Assembly: GCF_034424215.1 (NCBI RefSeq)
Contig: NZ_CP139960.1
Location: 744,001-808,000, forward strand
Reading direction: 5' to 3'
Source: Niabella yanshanensis
GTDB taxonomy: Bacteria; Bacteroidota; Bacteroidia; Chitinophagales; Chitinophagaceae
DNA: 64,000 nt
Under the pieces are notes generated by a model. It was not told the DNA's origin. It was given only the letters and a program-made list of their open reading frames with translations, and did no database searches. This document shows, one piece after another, positions 7,949-16,287 of the stretch. Made by a program: the position numbers and the translations under genes. Within the stretch, counting starts at the first letter, position 1; each line of letters starts with the position of its first letter.

Positions 7949-8739
7949 ATTGTATTTTTTGTAAAGGTCCTTCTGATGATTCGGTTAGTGTAGAACACAT
8001 TATTCCCAAATCGTTAGGCAATACTCAATTTATTTTAGAGAAAGGATGGGTTTGCGATAAATGCAATAATTATTTCGCTATAAAAATCGAACAGCCATTG
8101 CTTCAAATGCCTTTCTTTATGCAGTATAGGCATGACTTAAATGTAAAGAGTAAAAAGGGTAAAATTCCAAGTAAAAAAGGCTTCCTTCTCGACGAAAACA
8201 TATCGGAAGCTGTCTTACATAAAGATAAAAACAAACAAGAAAGACTTGAAATAGAGCCAAGCGTAATAAATGAAATATTAACAAGCGGTATAGAAGAAAT
8301 CCCTCTTATTACCGTAACCTATGCAGTGCCGGTAGCAAATGAATTGGTTTCAAAATTATTAGCCAAAATGGGGATTGAATCTATAGCGCATACTGCGATG
8401 ACAAACGGTTATGACGAATTTTATTATAACCAAGAAAGTTTGGACAATATTAAACGATATGTCAGGCGCGGAAAAAGAAATGAATTCTGGCCTTATGTAA
8501 CCCGTAGTATCCAAATATCAACAGGCGGTGAGTTAAAAGATATAGTATCGGCATTAAAGGGACTTAACGGGAGTCTTATAATAGTTACCTCCGATCAGCA
8601 ATTGCTTTTTCAGTTTCTTTTTGCAAATACTGAATTTACCATAGATCTACTCAATCCAGGCACAGAATTTATTTTACATTTTTTTTCTGTAAATGAAAAT
8701 AGAAGCTTCATTGTTGAAAATGCGTTGGATAAGTTGTAG
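7945..8739 (+). CDS. HNH endonuclease-domain protein
   Basis: The start is taken as the ATG at 7945, which overlaps the upstream stop in an ATGA junction and sits directly before a zinc-binding C-x2-C (C3, C6). An [10 protein letters not shown] segment (E17, H18, N26) and a second C-x2-C-N (C37, C40) complete an HNH/treble-clef fold with the metal-binding cysteines. The remaining 220 residues are helical and unrecognised and may bind DNA or a partner. It probably acts together with the DUF6602-like protein. It converges with the second vsr gene with only 1 bp between the two stop codons. Confidence 0.82.
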
Positions 8740-8740
8740 T

Positions 8741-9154
8741 CTAATAATCTAAATGTGCAATTATTGTTTTAAGCACCATCTCTATATTTTTTTCGATATC
8801 ACACTCCCAACAGACTAACACCTTCCAACCTAGCTGCTGTAATGCTTCCTGGTGTTTTTGATCCCTGCTAATATTCTTTAATAGTTTTTCTTTCCAGAAT
8901 GTCGAATTGGTATTTGGTATTCTGCCTTCGCGGCAATCGGCATGATAATGCCAAAAACAACCATGTACAAAGATGGCTGTTTTGTATTTGGGTAATACAA
9001 TATCTGGTTTTCCAGGCAGTTTTTTATTATGAATGCGGTAGCGGTAGCCTAATGCAAAAAGAGCTTTGCGGAGCATAATTTCAGGTTTAGTATCCTTCGA
9101 CCTGATCTTGCTCATTACTTCACTCCGCTTCTCTTTCGACCATATATCTGCCAT
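8741..9154 (-). CDS. vsr: second Vsr-type mismatch endonuclease
   Basis: A 137-aa Vsr protein with all three E. coli catalytic positions at the same numbers: D51 (GKPDIVL), H64 and H69 (FVHGCFWHYHADC). The NTNSTFWKEKLLKNISRD segment and the closing VLVCWECDI strand are also present. It would repair T:G mismatches from deamination at sites methylated by the m5C methyltransferase two genes upstream. It is the last gene of the leftward operon; its ATG overlaps the stop of the HNH gene by 1 bp. It is clearly different in sequence from the Vsr at 3925-4368. Confidence 0.95.
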   Translation of the reverse strand: MADIWSKEKRSEVMSKIRSKDTKPEIMLRKALFALGYRYRIHNKKLPGKPDIVLPKYKTAIFVHGCFWHYHADCREGRIPNTNSTFWKEKLLKNISRDQKHQEALQQLGWKVLVCWECDIEKNIEMVLKTIIAHLDY

Positions 9155-9711
9155 TATTGTTTCCTTGCAAATGTTTTATCCAATTCCTTATAAAGTAACA
9201 AAGCATTTTGAAACTCTGATTTTATTTTTTCATACAGATGATTGGTTATAATCCGTATAGAATCTTTTTCCTCCATAGTCAATTTAGGATAAGCAAACTC
9301 TCCCTCATTTATGTGTTTTCTAATTTTGGTCCACCTGTCAAAAAACTTTTCCTTTTGATTATTTCTTTCGCAAATATGTGACAGGTGCTCTTCCCAGGTA
9401 GTATATCCACTATCCACCTTCTTCGTTCTTGAATTACATTTTGAGCATACTGGTACTATGTTTCCCGGATGGTGCAAACCATACTCGTTTCTGTTAAACA
9501 TAATCAAGTGCTCCATTTGCAACTTAGTTTCCTTATCGCCACAATATGCACATTCATTTTGAAATATTTCATCTCTTATTTTCTCCCAATCCCGCTTCCC
9601 TTTTCCATTTCCAGTATTAAAACCGCTACCCCAGTAATATTCTCCAAGACTTGTAAGAAAAGCTCTAATTGCAGTATTGGCAATATCAGCAGGTGTATTA
9701 TATAATGCCAT
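9154..9711 (-). CDS. HNH endonuclease in methyltransferase operon
   Basis: This 185-aa protein contains a complete HNH motif: C54-x2-C57, MEH (E67, H68), HHPGNIVPVC with N84, and C89-x2-C92-N. This is the zinc-stabilised form found in McrA-like and many type II enzymes. The N-terminal 45 residues and the C-terminal helical tail are unrecognised. It overlaps the methyltransferase gene by 14 bp and the vsr gene by 1 bp, so it is likely the operon's cognate cleaving subunit. Whether it cuts unmodified or modified DNA cannot be told. Confidence 0.85.
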   Translation of the reverse strand: MALYNTPADIANTAIRAFLTSLGEYYWGSGFNTGNGKGKRDWEKIRDEIFQNECAYCGDKETKLQMEHLIMFNRNEYGLHHPGNIVPVCSKCNSRTKKVDSGYTTWEEHLSHICERNNQKEKFFDRWTKIRKHINEGEFAYPKLTMEEKDSIRIITNHLYEKIKSEFQNALLLYKELDKTFARKQ

Positions 9712-10867
9712 TATTTACTTTATAATAGTTAATCAAGGTCCTTCGTATTTCTTTAGCTATCAGCTCAGCTTTTGCAGTTGGCACACCATTACTGATTAAT
9801 TTAAATTTATGCGTTAATGGAATGTCAGCCGGTAAAACGTACTCGTCTGGCACTGTCTGTAGCCGCAGCCCTTCTCTTACAGTCAAGCGCCTAGGCTTAG
9901 TGGGATGAAGGTGAACTTCGTTATTACCATAAGCAACCGTGGGGCTATAACGGAATCTATGTAACCGTTTGAACGACTTCCGGTTTGTATCCCCCTCCTC
10001 AATTTGGGTAAAGCGGTCAGATTTAGGAATAAAATGCTCACATTGATTGGGATGATTGTCTGTTAAATCACCTATAACATTATCAATAAAAAGCCGTTTG
10101 TTTATATTCTGCGTAAATTCCTTTACGTCATTTCCAAATCTCCATTTCTTTGGCCAGTTCAGCCCTTTAGGATTTTCAAAAAGTGGTTTAGGCCATCTGA
10201 AAATCAGTTTATCTGAATGATTAAATTTTAAGATTGTATTGTCAAATTCTAATACATAGCCAGCTTTTTCAAGCGTGCTAATTATGGCTTTTTTAAATGC
10301 TACTAAAGCAATTCTTGGTCTGTCTTGTGGATGACCGTACTCAAGCACATTCAACAAATCATGCCAAACAAAATATCCTTCTTGCTCAATACTTTTAACA
10401 AAAGCATCAAATGATACCCGGTGTTTTTTTGTTTTATACAAGCCTTCAACATTTTCAAAAAATAAAAAATCAGGTTTTATTTTAGAAATTATGGTAAAAT
10501 AGCTATGGATCAAACGCCCTCTCTCCCCTTCTATACCTCCGTTTTTTCCTCCTGCAGAGTAGTCTTGACAAGGTGGTCCTCCAATAATTCCTGATACCTG
10601 TTTATAGCTTTTTTGAAGCCTGGCTTGCTCTAGCGGGCAGGAGGCATCTGTGGGCTTGGTTATGTCATTATGGGTTACCAGATTTTTTCTTACATAGTAG
10701 TTGTTAGAATTCTGAAAGTAACTACGAAGGCCTTCGTTGTATGCTTTAATAAAGAACGGCTGAATTTCCACCGCCTCCATCACCTGGAAGCCATTATTAA
10801 TGAATCCGATGTCTAAAAAGCCACCACCGGAAAAAAGTGATAATATGTTGAATGTTTTATTGTTCAT
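9698..10867 (-). CDS. DNA (cytosine-5) methyltransferase
   Basis: A 389-aa C5 methyltransferase. Motif I is LSLFSGGGFLDIGF (residues 9-22), the catalytic site is GGPPCQDYS (C100), motif VI is ENV (138-140), motif VIII is HPQDRPR, motif IX is RRLTVREGLRLQ, and motif X is a variant ISNGVP. Length is normal for the family, so unlike the enzyme at 1876-3522 it has no large extension. It is the third gene of an overlapped five-gene operon that also codes for a double-GHKL ATPase and a receiver-like protein. It presumably protects the host site recognised by the operon's nuclease. Confidence 0.95.
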   Translation of the reverse strand: MNNKTFNILSLFSGGGFLDIGFINNGFQVMEAVEIQPFFIKAYNEGLRSYFQNSNNYYVRKNLVTHNDITKPTDASCPLEQARLQKSYKQVSGIIGGPPCQDYSAGGKNGGIEGERGRLIHSYFTIISKIKPDFLFFENVEGLYKTKKHRVSFDAFVKSIEQEGYFVWHDLLNVLEYGHPQDRPRIALVAFKKAIISTLEKAGYVLEFDNTILKFNHSDKLIFRWPKPLFENPKGLNWPKKWRFGNDVKEFTQNINKRLFIDNVIGDLTDNHPNQCEHFIPKSDRFTQIEEGDTNRKSFKRLHRFRYSPTVAYGNNEVHLHPTKPRRLTVREGLRLQTVPDEYVLPADIPLTHKFKLISNGVPTAKAELIAKEIRRTLINYYKVNNGII

Positions 10868-13133
10868 GTTCTGTCCTTTCTAGTACTCCGTTTACCAATT
10901 GCAATTTTTGATTCTTATCAAAAACTATAACACCTGTCTTTAGTTCTTGAATAGTTAGTTTACGCTTGGCATGTCCATCCTCTATGAAACTAATTAGGTT
11001 TTCTGACCCTAAAATTTGAAAATTTTCATTATTTTCTGGTTTTTGTTTATTATAAAGGTCTTTATAACTAAATGCTGCTTTTGCTTTATAATCGTCAATA
11101 TTCAAGTGATACTTATATTGTAATGTATATGATGCAGCACCATTTTCAGTTAACTCATATTGAAGTTTGCTTTCAATTGTTAATTTGTCGGATATGGCGT
11201 ACGAAAATAGTTTTTCATATTGCGGGAGCTTAATTTTTAAATCATAAAGTTTTATGTACTTACCCTGTCTAGAAGTGTACAACCCAAAGTCTTTTATTTC
11301 TTGTCGGGAATCTGGATCTTCACATAGTTCGAAAACTAAAGTTATTACTTCGACTTCCTCTTCAATATTACCAATTAAGTTAAGATCAATTCTACCTTTA
11401 TTATTCAAATAATTATTGTACAGAGAGTCAAAATAACGCCCTTTCAGCCTGCAGACTCTTCTTATTTGATGATCAAAAATTTGTCCGTCTTCTTGAAAAA
11501 TGAACTTGGGGAACTTTATGGGGCCAGAAATATCATGTGACTGAATAAATTCTGCTACACCTTTTCCTGCAACTTTTGAGTATTGTGCTTTAAGCTCATC
11601 ATAATACAAATCTTTTCCAGCAGGCAATAATAATGATACATCATCATCTAGATCGGTTCCAATATCAATTTTACATTTCCCCAAATCATTAAACATACAT
11701 AAATCCAAAACTTGCAAATCAGCAAAAAATATATTGGGCGTCGCAATATCTATATTTATAGTTTCGTATTCATTTTCCCCTATTTTTAAAAAATAGTCAA
11801 TATATATTTTTTTCTTGCCATTCTCTACTACAATTTCAAACTTATGTTCTTGTTTATTATGTTTACCAAAATTGATTTGAAAAAATTCACCAAGTTTTGC
11901 TTTCCGCTTATTAGTTTTTCCTCTCAATAATAAGTCACACAATTGACCAATTAGTATATAATACTGTCCGTTTGCTTCCCAGATGTCTCCGGGGGCTATT
12001 GGCAAATGTTTTTTATTGATACTGTAATCAAAAAGTTCGTATGTATTAAGCCCTTTTAATTCTTTACCGACTTCAGGTAAACCTGGATGATCCACTAAAT
12101 AATCTCCATTAAAAAATGAAGTTAATCCCGCAATGAACTTAAAGTCATTTAACTCTCTAGAGTCAAATTCATTACGAATAGATAGTTCATTCCAGTATTT
12201 AATAGCGTCATAAGCTGAAATGCCTTCTTCGTGTGATTTGTCGATTATATACTTAATGTTCTTTTGGTTTTTAAGTACGATTTTAAGAGTATCCTCTGCA
12301 CTTTTAACAGTTTTAACGCGTAATGAATTAAATACTTCTGCATATGCAGATTGCGCTAGAGCTAAAGCAATATCATCAATACTATTCGCGCCATTTTTTG
12401 AAATTTCCTGGACAAAATAGTCTTCATAATTGATTAAAGAAACAGGGCTAGCAGTGCTAGTATATAAACAGCAAATATGATTGAACCTTTCATCATTTTT
12501 ATGTTCCTTAATTAAATCATTTATTAACTCTTTACCTTCTTGCATCCCACCTCCCAAGCTCTTGTCAATAATTGATAAGCAAAAATGGCTGTGAGTTTGT
12601 GAGATTGCAGCTTCAACTTCAGATTTGAATTCGTCCCATTCCGCATGAGTTGGCCGCTCTTTTCTAATTATTATTTTACATTCCTTTATTGATTGGATGG
12701 TTTCTAGTATTTCTTTATATTTGGGAACAGCTTCATGAATAAAAATGCCATTTTTTAAGAAGATGGATTTCAACTTATTGTCTTCATCAGCTTTTATAGC
12801 ATCGGTAAGAAATCCTAACGGAGCCTTAATAATTTCTTCATGCCCTATTTTCTCTAAATATTTATCAAGATAGTCTGTTCCTATTTTTTCAAAGGTTTCA
12901 TTGTCATGATTTTGAATATTATTCCACTTATCATTGAAATCTCTTAATTGTGAAGATAGTTCTGTATATTCTTTAAATTCCAGCTCGCCCAATATTTGAG
13001 AGCGTTTTTCTTCTGAAATTGTATAAATGCCACCTAAGATTAATTTAGGATCTTCTATATAAGAAAATTCATTCTCAATAATTAGAATTGTAAAGGCTTT
13101 TAGCGTTTTTATAAGCTCTTGCAGTTTATTCAT
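10857..13133 (-). CDS. large unrecognised protein with degenerate receiver-like N-terminus
   Basis: This 758-aa protein matches no family I can name. Its first 250 residues can be read as a response-regulator receiver fold with a long insertion: strand 1 FTILIIENE (14-22), then about 155 extra residues, strand 3 HFCLSIIDKS with D190 followed by GxGMQEGKELIN, strand 4 ICCLYTST (T225 or T227), and strand 5 DYFVQEISKN with K246. The Asp/Thr/Lys order is the receiver order, but the acidic pair of strand 1 is poor. The remaining 500 residues have alternating strands and helices, with YILIGQLCDLLLRG and RRVCRLKGRYFDSLYNNYL as possible interaction regions. It overlaps the ATPase gene by 8 bp and the methyltransferase gene by 11 bp. 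I infer it is the ATPase's partner. Confidence 0.6.
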   Translation of the reverse strand: MNKLQELIKTLKAFTILIIENEFSYIEDPKLILGGIYTISEEKRSQILGELEFKEYTELSSQLRDFNDKWNNIQNHDNETFEKIGTDYLDKYLEKIGHEEIIKAPLGFLTDAIKADEDNKLKSIFLKNGIFIHEAVPKYKEILETIQSIKECKIIIRKERPTHAEWDEFKSEVEAAISQTHSHFCLSIIDKSLGGGMQEGKELINDLIKEHKNDERFNHICCLYTSTASPVSLINYEDYFVQEISKNGANSIDDIALALAQSAYAEVFNSLRVKTVKSAEDTLKIVLKNQKNIKYIIDKSHEEGISAYDAIKYWNELSIRNEFDSRELNDFKFIAGLTSFFNGDYLVDHPGLPEVGKELKGLNTYELFDYSINKKHLPIAPGDIWEANGQYYILIGQLCDLLLRGKTNKRKAKLGEFFQINFGKHNKQEHKFEIVVENGKKKIYIDYFLKIGENEYETINIDIATPNIFFADLQVLDLCMFNDLGKCKIDIGTDLDDDVSLLLPAGKDLYYDELKAQYSKVAGKGVAEFIQSHDISGPIKFPKFIFQEDGQIFDHQIRRVCRLKGRYFDSLYNNYLNNKGRIDLNLIGNIEEEVEVITLVFELCEDPDSRQEIKDFGLYTSRQGKYIKLYDLKIKLPQYEKLFSYAISDKLTIESKLQYELTENGAASYTLQYKYHLNIDDYKAKAAFSYKDLYNKQKPENNENFQILGSENLISFIEDGHAKRKLTIQELKTGVIVFDKNQKLQLVNGVLERTEHEQ

Positions 13134-15777
13134 TATCCTCAGCAGGTTGGTTTAAGCGTATTTCAAAAATATAACGGTTGCCATATTCATTCTTCATTGG
13201 TAATAATTCAATATCCCCCCCAAAAGATTTCAAGAACTGCCTCACAATATACAATCCCATACCCCGGCCATCTTCCTTTCCGGAAACCAATTCATTAAAT
13301 AAAATATGCTGATACTTATCTAGCACACCTGTGCCCGTATCATGGAACTGCAAAGTGTTGGAAGAAGTGGATTTTATCACAATAGAATCATGTTCGGTTC
13401 TTTGATACTTCACATTAGCTTTTGATTGTTTTTGGCGTTGCCTGATCCAATATATGGAGTTATCTATCAGGTTATAGAAAACGTGTAGTAAAGCACCTTT
13501 AGGAACTTCCCAGGTATTATTGACCGATGAAATATCAACTTCAACTTTATGCCTTTTTAACCTGAATTTGAACCGCTCAACAATAATAGCTAATTCATCC
13601 TTTACATCAGTGGCAACCAAAGCTCTATTGCCTTCACTTTTAATAAATGTTTTATCCAGGAAAGAATAAAATTTATCCAGGTCACCCATTTTTTTGAACA
13701 AATGTTCAAACTTATTCTTAACAGGTTTTAAATGCGTTTTATTAATATCATACAGCTCATTTTCCAGGAAATAATTTTCAATAAAACGGAAGTGTTCATC
13801 ATATTTCTTTTCCTCCTCTTCAGAGCTGCTTAATAAGGAATGCAGTTCATGGGTAATTATTTCTGTAACCAATCCATTGGCCATTAGTTTGTAGTTGTTA
13901 TAAGCCTCTGTTTTGATTCTTACTTGCTCTTGCTTGGCAACTTCCAGCAATTGATTGGCGCTTCTCAGCGATCTTGTAGTGTCATCAATATTTTGTTCAA
14001 AATTTAGTGCAACCGGCTCCAATTTTTCAAATACCCTTTTTACAGAAGCAATTTTTTCTTCCGAATCAAGATCAATATTATCTTTTATGGCTGTAATAGC
14101 TTGTTGTATTGCCACAAGGTTCTGCTTAGCAGATTCAAATATTACTTTTGCCTTATCTACTTCCTCCTGGATTTGTTCATCTGTATTTTCAGGTATCCAG
14201 CCAATCTCCAGACTTAAGAAGCGTTTGGTTAGCTCCACAGCCAATTTTGAGAAATTGGGAGAAAAAATCTCCAGGATTTCATTCAAGACCACTCTTAAAG
14301 ACTCCGCATAGATGTTTTGCGTCAAATGTTCTCTTGAGCTAGTCTCATAAATATATTCCTGTTTCTTATCATTAATTTTTATAAAACCAATTACATTGCC
14401 TAGTTCAAATCTGTAAAACTGTTGCCCAGAGGTTCTTTTTTGTTGTAACTCTAACCAGTCGTTCTCTTTATTACCTATAGTAGCTATTCTAAAAGAGTTC
14501 CGGTATAGCTTTATGCCGTTATTAGCTTCAAGAAAAGGTCTTATATCATAATTAATCCTGGTTTTAGCATCTATATATTTATTTTCTACCGCCGATTTCC
14601 TCGCCATGCTCATCAGCGTATTATCTCTTTTGAAAGAGTAGATTTTGCCATCCAGCGGTGCAAGTTTTAATATTGCTTCAATAAAGCCATTTGTATTAAT
14701 AGATTTATCTTTTTTCTTCCACCTTCTTAACGCTTCAGATAAAAGAAAACTTTCGGAGAGATTCATTTCATATTCAGCCTGATATTTTTTATATAATTTT
14801 TGATATTCCGATGGAGAGCGTTTCCAATCCTGATATAACACAGTACCCAATTCTCTGTGATGGATTCTTTCTATAAACCAAGGACGGATATCAAGCTTTA
14901 AATCAAATTTTAAATCAACTGGTTTACCTGACTCATCAAAAATAAAATTCGATGTAAATGAGTGAATCGATTCCGCAACACTCAATGCTTGATAATTAAA
15001 GTCAAGTTTAACAGGTTTTTTATCGATTGATATGTCAATATTAATCAAGCTCTTTTTTTCCTCAAATGGAGAGTAGAGAAATCCAAGTGCAGTTTGTAAT
15101 TCGCTTTTAACAACTAACTTCTTACCAAGGCTTTTACCCACATTACCAAACAAGTCTATCGCAAACTCTTCTTTTTCTTCAGTGTATCTGTCGAAATCAA
15201 CTGGAGTGTCTGTATCGCCTATTAGCCATAATCTGGTATAGCCATTTGATTCTGCAGAATCTTCTCGCCATTCAGGTGCATCAAATTGATTATTGTTTAT
15301 AAATTCAGACCACTGTACTTCAATAATATTTATGTTTTTAGTGCCTTCTTCTAAGCTTTCTACTATCAATGTAGGGGCTATGCGTTGTGCAGCCAATCTG
15401 CCAATACCTTTATCCCCTAAGATGAGTTTATCATCGTCAGAATAAGAAGAGTCTTGTTTTTCCTCTTTCTTTAAGGTTGAACCTACTTCAAAAAAGCCTT
15501 TCTGTAATACATCATAAGACATTCCCTTCCCATCATCCTCAATGACAACAATTCCATTTGGGGATTTTTCTTTGAGCCTTGTTAATATAACGGATGGTAT
15601 TTCTACATTACTTCTTTTTTTATCAAAATTGTCAATCGCTGAAAGAAATTGTATATAAACATTTTCTGCTTTTGCGTCATACGAATTCTTTATTAATTCA
15701 GTAATAGCGACTTCATCTGAAGTAATTAACTCATAGCCTAAATGCCGCAGGATTCTAGGGTTGTATGTAAATTTCAT
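13126..15777 (-). CDS. double-GHKL ATPase (MutL/MORC-like plus histidine-kinase-like)
   Basis: This 883-aa protein contains two Bergerat-fold ATP sites. The N-terminal one is MutL/Hsp90/paraMORC-like: N-box ELIKNSYDA (27-35), G1 DDGKGM (81-86), G2 GDKGIGRLAA (121-130). The C-terminal one resembles a sensor histidine kinase: N-box FYNLIDNS (767-774), G1 DTGTG (813-817), G2 DGRGMGL (836-842). An H-box-like HELHSLL begins at H643, after a long coiled-coil-like region (about 540-630). No membrane segment or sensor domain is seen, so it is cytoplasmic. GHKL ATPases of the paraMORC type are known from restriction-modification neighbourhoods. It heads the operon with the receiver-like protein, methyltransferase, HNH nuclease and Vsr. 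Confidence 0.85.
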   Translation of the reverse strand: MKFTYNPRILRHLGYELITSDEVAITELIKNSYDAKAENVYIQFLSAIDNFDKKRSNVEIPSVILTRLKEKSPNGIVVIEDDGKGMSYDVLQKGFFEVGSTLKKEEKQDSSYSDDDKLILGDKGIGRLAAQRIAPTLIVESLEEGTKNINIIEVQWSEFINNNQFDAPEWREDSAESNGYTRLWLIGDTDTPVDFDRYTEEKEEFAIDLFGNVGKSLGKKLVVKSELQTALGFLYSPFEEKKSLINIDISIDKKPVKLDFNYQALSVAESIHSFTSNFIFDESGKPVDLKFDLKLDIRPWFIERIHHRELGTVLYQDWKRSPSEYQKLYKKYQAEYEMNLSESFLLSEALRRWKKKDKSINTNGFIEAILKLAPLDGKIYSFKRDNTLMSMARKSAVENKYIDAKTRINYDIRPFLEANNGIKLYRNSFRIATIGNKENDWLELQQKRTSGQQFYRFELGNVIGFIKINDKKQEYIYETSSREHLTQNIYAESLRVVLNEILEIFSPNFSKLAVELTKRFLSLEIGWIPENTDEQIQEEVDKAKVIFESAKQNLVAIQQAITAIKDNIDLDSEEKIASVKRVFEKLEPVALNFEQNIDDTTRSLRSANQLLEVAKQEQVRIKTEAYNNYKLMANGLVTEIITHELHSLLSSSEEEEKKYDEHFRFIENYFLENELYDINKTHLKPVKNKFEHLFKKMGDLDKFYSFLDKTFIKSEGNRALVATDVKDELAIIVERFKFRLKRHKVEVDISSVNNTWEVPKGALLHVFYNLIDNSIYWIRQRQKQSKANVKYQRTEHDSIVIKSTSSNTLQFHDTGTGVLDKYQHILFNELVSGKEDGRGMGLYIVRQFLKSFGGDIELLPMKNEYGNRYIFEIRLNQPAEDNE

Positions 15778-15840
15778 ATGTATTTAGCTTCACTTAAATA
15801 GACCATCTAGTATAAACTTATTACAGATAGGGTTAATATG

Positions 15841-15848
15841 CAAAAATA
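15841..15848 (-). promoter_or_regulatory. possible Bacteroidota -7 box for the defence operon
   Basis: On the minus strand this reads TATTTTTG, which fits the Bacteroidota -7 consensus TAnnTTTG, 63 bp upstream of the ATPase start. No convincing -33 element was found at the expected distance. Confidence 0.35.
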
Positions 15849-15996
15849 GGTAAACTTTTTTGACTCTAACATTCTCTATTTCAGCTATTTCATACCTCTG
15901 TCGATTAGAAATTGTAAATTAACTTTTCCAAGTTAATCTTATATTCAAAATTGCTTTGGCTGTTATTAACATATGTTTATTAAGTTATCTCTCCCC

Positions 15997-16174
15997 GCGT
16001 GAGGGATAGCAGCGGTAGCCCACAGCCACGGCCCTTAGCCGTGGCGAGGACTACAAGCGGATAGCCCGGCCCCGGTATGGGGCTTTGGGAGCAGCGCTTT
16101 ATTACATTCGCCAAGGCTATAAGGTGTACCTTGCTGCACTTTTGCCCATCGGCCCCATACCGGGGACACGCCCT
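15997..16174 (-). repeat. structured repeat element, copy 2 (right boundary of the island)
   Basis: This is the inverted relative of the element at 6945-7069. Read on the minus strand it starts with AGGGCGTG (complement of 16167-16174), carries a perfect 14-bp stem (16070-16083 with 16152-16165) around a 68-nt insert, then GGGCTATC (complement of 16060-16067), a GGCTAAGGGCC-type small hairpin, and ends with the 18-bp core (15997-16014) identical to 7052-7069. The long stem and conserved single-strand blocks suggest a structured RNA or a mobile DNA end. I have the impression that similar GC-rich elements recur in this phylum, but cannot verify it here. Confidence 0.75.
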
Positions 16175-16272
16175 CAAAGAATAAAATGACAACAAAAGTA
16201 CTGCGGCTCCCCTCGTCGTCTGCCTCCGGTACCCGCTTTTTTGCATCAATGGGGCACATCAAATTTAAATGC

Positions 16273-16280
16273 TAATTTTG
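16273..16280 (+). promoter_or_regulatory. possible -7 box for DUF763 gene
   Basis: TAATTTTG matches TAnnTTTG and ends 7 bp before the ATG at 16288, so transcription from it would give a nearly leaderless mRNA. No -33 element is obvious. Confidence 0.3.
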
Positions 16281-16287
16281 TTAGTAT

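Larger units (their letters stand above)
15778..16287. other. non-coding interval between the defence operon and DUF763
   Basis: 510 bp without a convincing gene. The left 210 bp are AT-rich and hold the putative promoter of the ATPase operon; the rest is occupied by the GC-rich structured repeat (15997-16174). Composition changes abruptly near 15990, which marks the right edge of the AT-rich island. Two leftward frames of 75 and 89 codons run through the repeat and are judged not to be genes. Confidence 0.6.

Noticed and set aside
15980-16262. Two overlapping leftward frames of 89 and 75 codons
   Set aside because: They run through the structured GC-rich repeat in two frames; neither has a recognisable domain, and the nucleotide blocks, not the proteins, are what is shared with the other repeat copy.
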